The translations under genes were made by a program, and so were the position numbers. The notes beneath the pieces are model-generated. The model saw only the letters and a list, made by a program, of their open reading frames with translations. It was not told the origin of the DNA and searched no databases. A stretch of 10,729 nt of DNA from positions 1-10,729 of the forward strand of contig SLIO01000108.1 of assembly GCA_007135635.1 (NCBI GenBank), read 5' to 3'. This DNA is from Methylomicrobium sp. Lineage in GTDB: Bacteria > Pseudomonadota > Gammaproteobacteria > Methylococcales > Methylomonadaceae. Below, one piece after another: positions 7,138-10,729 of this stretch (positions are counted from its first letter, which is position 1; the number at the start of each line of letters is the position of its first letter).

Positions 7138-8034
7138 ATGGTAATGAATTTTATGGATCAACTACTTAACCTAGCTGGGCTTAAATTGCCCCAAGCTAAA
7201 GAACGTTATGATCCTTCCGTGTATATACAAGAAGACAGTAAACCTGCTGCGATCAAACCTTCGACCGTTAGCACGGCACCTGCACGGGCTAATAAAACAG
7301 CGAAAAAGGAACAAGCAACTTCGGAATTAACTGGCGTGGCTAAATACATGGCGAAGCAGCAACCCCAAGCCGCTCAGGGAGCACAATCTGACGCAGGCGA
7401 ATCAAAAGCGGCACAATTATCCGGAGTCGCAAGATATGTAGCAAAGCTGGAACAAGAAGCGCGAGTAAAAGCCGAAGCGGAAGCAGCTGCTTTGGCCAAC
7501 ATGAGTGGAGTCGAACGTTATCTAGCCAGACTGGAAGGCAAAACAGTAACCTCGCCAAACCAAACACCCGTAAGCAACACACAGGAAGAAGTCAAACCAA
7601 CCCGGGTCGAGCGCTATTTGTCGAGTCGGATACAAAAAGAGCCTGCTAAAACGGTAACGACACCAGCCAAACCCGTTGCAAAAGAAACAAAACCAGCAAC
7701 AAAATCCGTCGAGCCCCAGGCAAAACAGCCAGTGCCTGCACCTGTCATTAAGCAAGCGCCGCCAGCCAAATCCGCCGAAAAGAAAGCCAGCAAACCGTCC
7801 GCGCCAGTCAAAAAAGAACCCGAAGTTAAAACGGTGCCAACCGATAAAATTATCGACCTTACCGTTAACGGCGAGCAATGCCATGCTACGACCTCTAGAG
7901 GTAAACGCTGCCGCCGCTCAACGGGTTTAAAAGTCATAGAAAGAACGATCGACGGCAAAAAATACAGATTTTATGCTTGCCCTCAACACAATAACGAAGA
8001 CTTTCAGCCGTCTCCCGAGTTATTGGAAAAATAA
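7138..8034 (+). CDS. Repeat protein with four GVxRY motifs and a C-terminal Cys3His cluster
   Basis: 298 residues, not recognised as a named family. The N-terminus (about 1-30) could be a short amphipathic or docking segment. Four related motifs follow: TGVAKYMAK (65), SGVARYVAK (95), SGVERYLAR (123) and TRVERYLSS (155), spaced 28-32 residues apart. Residues 165-235 are Pro/Lys/Ala-rich and probably disordered. The last 60 residues contain C248-x9-C258-x22-C281-x2-H284 in a basic context (CHATTSRGKRC, then ACPQH), like the small zinc-binding modules often annotated as DUF5763-like. There is no signal peptide or membrane segment. The layout, with repeated short peptides on a flexible chain and a compact metal-binding end, suggests a scaffold or tether whose partners bind the repeats. 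The gene appears monocistronic, between a repeat-rich spacer and a hairpin. Function unknown. Confidence 0.85.
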   Translation: MVMNFMDQLLNLAGLKLPQAKERYDPSVYIQEDSKPAAIKPSTVSTAPARANKTAKKEQATSELTGVAKYMAKQQPQAAQGAQSDAGESKAAQLSGVARYVAKLEQEARVKAEAEAAALANMSGVERYLARLEGKTVTSPNQTPVSNTQEEVKPTRVERYLSSRIQKEPAKTVTTPAKPVAKETKPATKSVEPQAKQPVPAPVIKQAPPAKSAEKKASKPSAPVKKEPEVKTVPTDKIIDLTVNGEQCHATTSRGKRCRRSTGLKVIERTIDGKKYRFYACPQHNNEDFQPSPELLEK

Positions 8035-8106
8035 AAACCGGAAAGTTGGGGGAGTCCGAAAAAAACCTAATCGAGGCAGCATAGGCTAAAATTGCAGGCC
8101 AAGAAA

Positions 8107-8127
8107 CCGGGGTTTTTTAAACCCCGG
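8107..8127. terminator. Hairpin between convergent genes
   Basis: CCGGGGTTT pairs perfectly with AAACCCCGG around a TTT loop. It lies 73 bases after the plus-strand stop and 86 bases after the minus-strand stop. Read on the minus strand it is followed by TTTCTT. On the plus strand no T-run follows, so it should work better for the minus-strand kinase/regulator pair. Confidence 0.6.
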
Positions 8128-8212
8128 ACCCTAGACTGTCGAAAAAAAGCCATTTTAGCTATTTTCTGTGTTCCCGCTTTTTAATCTCGCGGTTTCAACT
8201 AACAAGTGCAAT

Positions 8213-8869
8213 TTATTCCGATTCAGAAGGCAAGGTATTCTCAGGGGGACGTCGACAATCTTCACACAACCGGGCCAATTCCAGTAGACTGGTTGCGCCG
8301 GTTTTTTCCATGACTCGAGCGCGGTGCACCTCGACGGTACGATGGCTGATACCCAGTTGCCTTGCGATTTCCTTATTGGAATGGCCCGCCACCACCAACG
8401 ACATCACCTCTGACTCTCGGGACGTAAGACCGTTTAAACGCCGACAGAGCGCTTGGTCTGCCAATACCGCATCCTCGTACTTCCGAACTTCTTGCTCCAG
8501 GACGGTTTGAATCCGTTCTATTAATAACTTACTGGAAACAGGCTTAGTCAGAAAATCAACCGCTCCGGCTTTGATGACACGAACGGTTGTGGGTATGTCG
8601 CCATAACCGGTCAAGAAGATAATAGGCAAATGAATATCCCGACGGATCAATTCGGTTTGCAACTCGTCGCCGGTCATATCCGGCATGTTGAGATCAAGAA
8701 CCACGCATCCGTTCTTGTCCGGACAATAAGCCTGAAGAAAATGCTCTGCACTCTCAAAAGCTTGATAATGAAAGCCCGCAGCTTCCATGACTTCACCGAG
8801 GCCATCACGTACCGCATCGTCGTCATCGACGATAAAAACGCAGAAGGTTTCAGCGCTTATATCACGCAT
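8213..8869 (-). CDS. FixJ-like response regulator (REC-LuxR HTH)
   Basis: 218 residues. The receiver (about 8-125) has the acidic residues D15/D16, phosphoacceptor D59 in VLDLNMP, T87 in FLTGYGD and K109 in TKP. The C-terminal LuxR-type helix-turn-helix spans about 148-205: LTSRESEVMSLV, then a GHSNKEIARQLGIS helix and the recognition helix around HRTVEVHRARV. All signature residues are present, so a phosphorylation-controlled DNA-binding transcription factor is expected. Length and sequence style fit the FixJ/TodT/StyR group. Its ATG overlaps the end of the upstream kinase gene by 13 bases, and no clear Shine-Dalgarno precedes it, so translation is probably coupled. The kinase is the obvious cognate partner. 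The target genes cannot be told from this window. Confidence 0.93.
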   Translation of the reverse strand: MRDISAETFCVFIVDDDDAVRDGLGEVMEAAGFHYQAFESAEHFLQAYCPDKNGCVVLDLNMPDMTGDELQTELIRRDIHLPIIFLTGYGDIPTTVRVIKAGAVDFLTKPVSSKLLIERIQTVLEQEVRKYEDAVLADQALCRRLNGLTSRESEVMSLVVAGHSNKEIARQLGISHRTVEVHRARVMEKTGATSLLELARLCEDCRRPPENTLPSESE

Positions 8870-10729
8870 GGCAGGTTAAAGTGAATGCTAAGGCCGTTGT
8901 CTTCATGTTGCTCAGCCCACATTTTTCCGCCGTGAGCCTCAATCAAAGAACGGCTTATCGCAAGGCCCATGCCTAAACCGGCCGGTTTAGTGCTATAGAA
9001 AGGCTGAAATATTTTTTTTAAAGCCGCAGCATCCCCCACCCCTTTGCCTTTATCGCGCACTGTCACCCGAATCATGGATGGATCGTCCTCATCATGCTGT
9101 GTCGTCACAATGATCTTATCGGCATTTTCTCTCTGTTCCAACATAGACTCCAGAGCATTTCGCAATAGATTAATCAATACCTTTTGTATTTGCAGCGCAT
9201 TAGCCTTAACCGGAGGCAGTCCAACGGCAAAATCCAGATCAATTTTAAAATCGTCCGAGAGTCCGTCGGCTCTCATTAATTCGATCGCTTCCTGGACCGA
9301 ATAATCGATATCGATTAGCTCGCTAACGGCTTCCCCTTTTTGCAACAGGCTTACTAATTGCCGTATCACTTCGCCGGCACGCTGCGCTTGCTGTGAACAT
9401 TTCTCCAAAACTTGACACAGCTTTTGCAAATCAGGTTTATCCGTTTGGCATAGATACAATGCCACATCGGCATAAGACAATATGGCCGACAGCGGCTGAT
9501 TCAATTCGTGGGCAAATGCCGCAGCCGTCTGGACGGCTACGTATAATCGAGACGACTCTTCCATTTTGTCGCGCCGCCCACTGAGTTCCTTTTGCTTCAT
9601 GTAATCGGTAATGTCCAAATTGATGCCGAGGATGCGATAGGCGTGATTATTTTGATCACTCAATAATACACCGCGTGAATGAATCCAACGGTAAGACCCG
9701 TTTTTGTGACGCAGGCGAAACTCCAATTCATAGCTTGGCTCATGAGCCTCAATAAAGTTTCCTATTCTCGCCAATACATAAGCGCGGTCATCAGGATGTA
9801 AGCGGCCCTCCCAATCCTCTCGCCGGTTGGGTAACTCGCTATCATCAAAGCCGATTTGCCGTTTTAATTCAGGTGATAAAAATATCTTACGTGTACTCAG
9901 ATCCCAGTCCCAATACCCGGCTTTGACTTTTTCGACGACCAGAGCGAGTCGAGCCTCGGTGTTGCGCAAATCTTGCTCGGCCTGCTTGAGGGCCGTAATA
10001 TCAAGGAAAGCCCCCACAGCCCCGCGCGGCTCGCCTTCTTCGTTAAATAAGGGCGAAGCATTGCCTAGAATTGTTATCTGTTGACTGTCGGGGCGAATAA
10101 TATCGATGACTTGGTTGTTGACTAGTTCACCGCGAACGGCACGCCGCATCGGCAAATCCTCGTTTGCCAGCTCGAGCCCATTTTGCATGACACAAATTGC
10201 GGACAAAGCCTCATTACGTTTGGAAGGATCGGTTCTCATCGGTAAGCCGAGCATCGCCTCAAGCGCCGGATTACCGCGAATATCGTAGACGTACGAGTCA
10301 TCGACAATGCACAGTCCGATCGGCACGGTATTGAAAATGACTTGCATCTCTTCTATTCGGCGCTCCAAGCTCCGGTTTAACTGAGCAATTTTTTTCTCGG
10401 TCAGCTTTCTATCCGTTACATCGACGATATGCACGATGACACCCTTGATATTTCCGGCTTCATCCGCATTAGGAATGTAAGTGGCCTGAACCCAGCGAGG
10501 CTCTCCATACCCATAGGGTATTTGTTGATCGAAATTCACCTCCTCCCCTGCAAGAGCGCGTTCGAAATAGGGTTGAACGATGCGCCAAGCTTCTTTACCG
10601 ATAATATCCGGCGCTTTTCGGCCAAGAATAGTATCCTCGGTAATGCCGAACCATTTTTCATAGGTCGCATTAACCCGCTTATATCTAAACTCGGTATCCA
10701 AATAAGAGATAAGCGCTGGCGTCGCATCC
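8857..10729 (-). CDS. Multi-PAS FixL-like sensor histidine kinase (5' partial)
   Basis: The frame is open to the window edge. The TTG at 10699-10701 is not the start, since nine more codons upstream (ATPALISYL and so on) continue the same PAS fold; 623 residues are visible. Three PAS domains, in minus-strand order, span roughly 10729-10390, 10370-9985 and 9950-9600; the third contains GYWDWDL. The phosphoacceptor region has the H-box AFAHELNQPLSAILSY, with the His codon at 9508-9510, the HELNQPL form typical of FixL/TodS-type kinases. The ATPase domain has N-box LINLLRNALESM, G1 DKGKGVG (Asp codon 9052-9054), F-box IFQPFYSTK and G2 GLGMGLAIS, all intact. The visible part has no membrane helix, so cytosolic sensing is likely; a transmembrane portion could lie upstream. 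I see no sign that any PAS binds haem. The downstream overlapping gene encodes its likely response regulator. Confidence 0.93.
   Translation of the reverse strand, partial: DATPALISYLDTEFRYKRVNATYEKWFGITEDTILGRKAPDIIGKEAWRIVQPYFERALAGEEVNFDQQIPYGYGEPRWVQATYIPNADEAGNIKGVIVHIVDVTDRKLTEKKIAQLNRSLERRIEEMQVIFNTVPIGLCIVDDSYVYDIRGNPALEAMLGLPMRTDPSKRNEALSAICVMQNGLELANEDLPMRRAVRGELVNNQVIDIIRPDSQQITILGNASPLFNEEGEPRGAVGAFLDITALKQAEQDLRNTEARLALVVEKVKAGYWDWDLSTRKIFLSPELKRQIGFDDSELPNRREDWEGRLHPDDRAYVLARIGNFIEAHEPSYELEFRLRHKNGSYRWIHSRGVLLSDQNNHAYRILGINLDITDYMKQKELSGRRDKMEESSRLYVAVQTAAAFAHELNQPLSAILSYADVALYLCQTDKPDLQKLCQVLEKCSQQAQRAGEVIRQLVSLLQKGEAVSELIDIDYSVQEAIELMRADGLSDDFKIDLDFAVGLPPVKANALQIQKVLINLLRNALESMLEQRENADKIIVTTQHDEDDPSMIRVTVRDKGKGVGDAAALKKIFQPFYSTKPAGLGMGLAISRSLIEAHGGKMWAEQHEDNGLSIHFNLPCVI

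Noticed and set aside
7522..7958. Minus-strand ORFs of 114 and 120 codons across the repeat-protein gene
   Set aside because: Their Phe/Trp/Gly/Leu-rich, low-complexity sequences mirror the Lys/Pro/Ala-rich plus-strand codons, and no ribosome site or family resemblance is seen.
8128..8212. Possible IS remnant or second terminator in the A-rich stretch before the regulator stop
   Set aside because: No inverted end, target duplication or strong hairpin could be found; only a 4-bp CCGC/GCGG pairing is visible.

Overview
The window reads as chromosomal DNA of a gammaproteobacterium. The codon style, the density of PAS, GGDEF and HDOD signalling genes, and the small palindromic repeats suggest a methanotroph of the Methylococcales. 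This assignment is an impression: no ribosomal RNA, tRNA or methane/methanol gene is present to confirm it.

Layout. Positions 1-4137 (+) hold a probable two-gene signalling unit. The first gene is the 3' part of an HDOD-GAF-histidine kinase. After 39 bases comes an 827-residue response regulator with REC-PAS-PAS-GGDEF-EAL architecture. The kinase has no receiver of its own in view and its neighbour starts with one, so the natural reading is a sensor that controls cyclic-di-GMP output. The GGDEF half has all the expected residues, but two catalytic positions of the EAL half are replaced. Positions 4260-6422 (+) encode a 720-residue protein with a zeta-toxin/UDP-GlcNAc-kinase-like P-loop domain in its C-terminal half and a degenerate Fic-like motif in its N-terminal part; no antitoxin gene is visible.

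Positions 6423-7137 are non-coding and carry two unrelated palindromic elements side by side. The first (6561-6704) has 12-bp terminal inverted repeats and a perfect 8-bp target duplication, so it is a MITE. The second (6726-6929) has about 25-bp imperfect inverted ends around two copies of a 41-bp hairpin-containing repeat and one further hairpin.

Positions 7138-8034 (+) encode a low-complexity protein with four evenly spaced SGVxRYxAK-type repeats and a C-terminal Cys3His cluster. Its function is unknown. A hairpin at 8107-8127 separates it from a convergent minus-strand pair: a multi-PAS FixL-like histidine kinase (its 5' end outside the window) followed, with a 13-base overlap, by a FixJ-like REC-LuxR response regulator.

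Together the window holds two separate two-component pairs, one with a second-messenger output and one with a transcriptional output. They flank a toxin-like fusion protein and a repeat-rich spacer that has received at least one mobile element.
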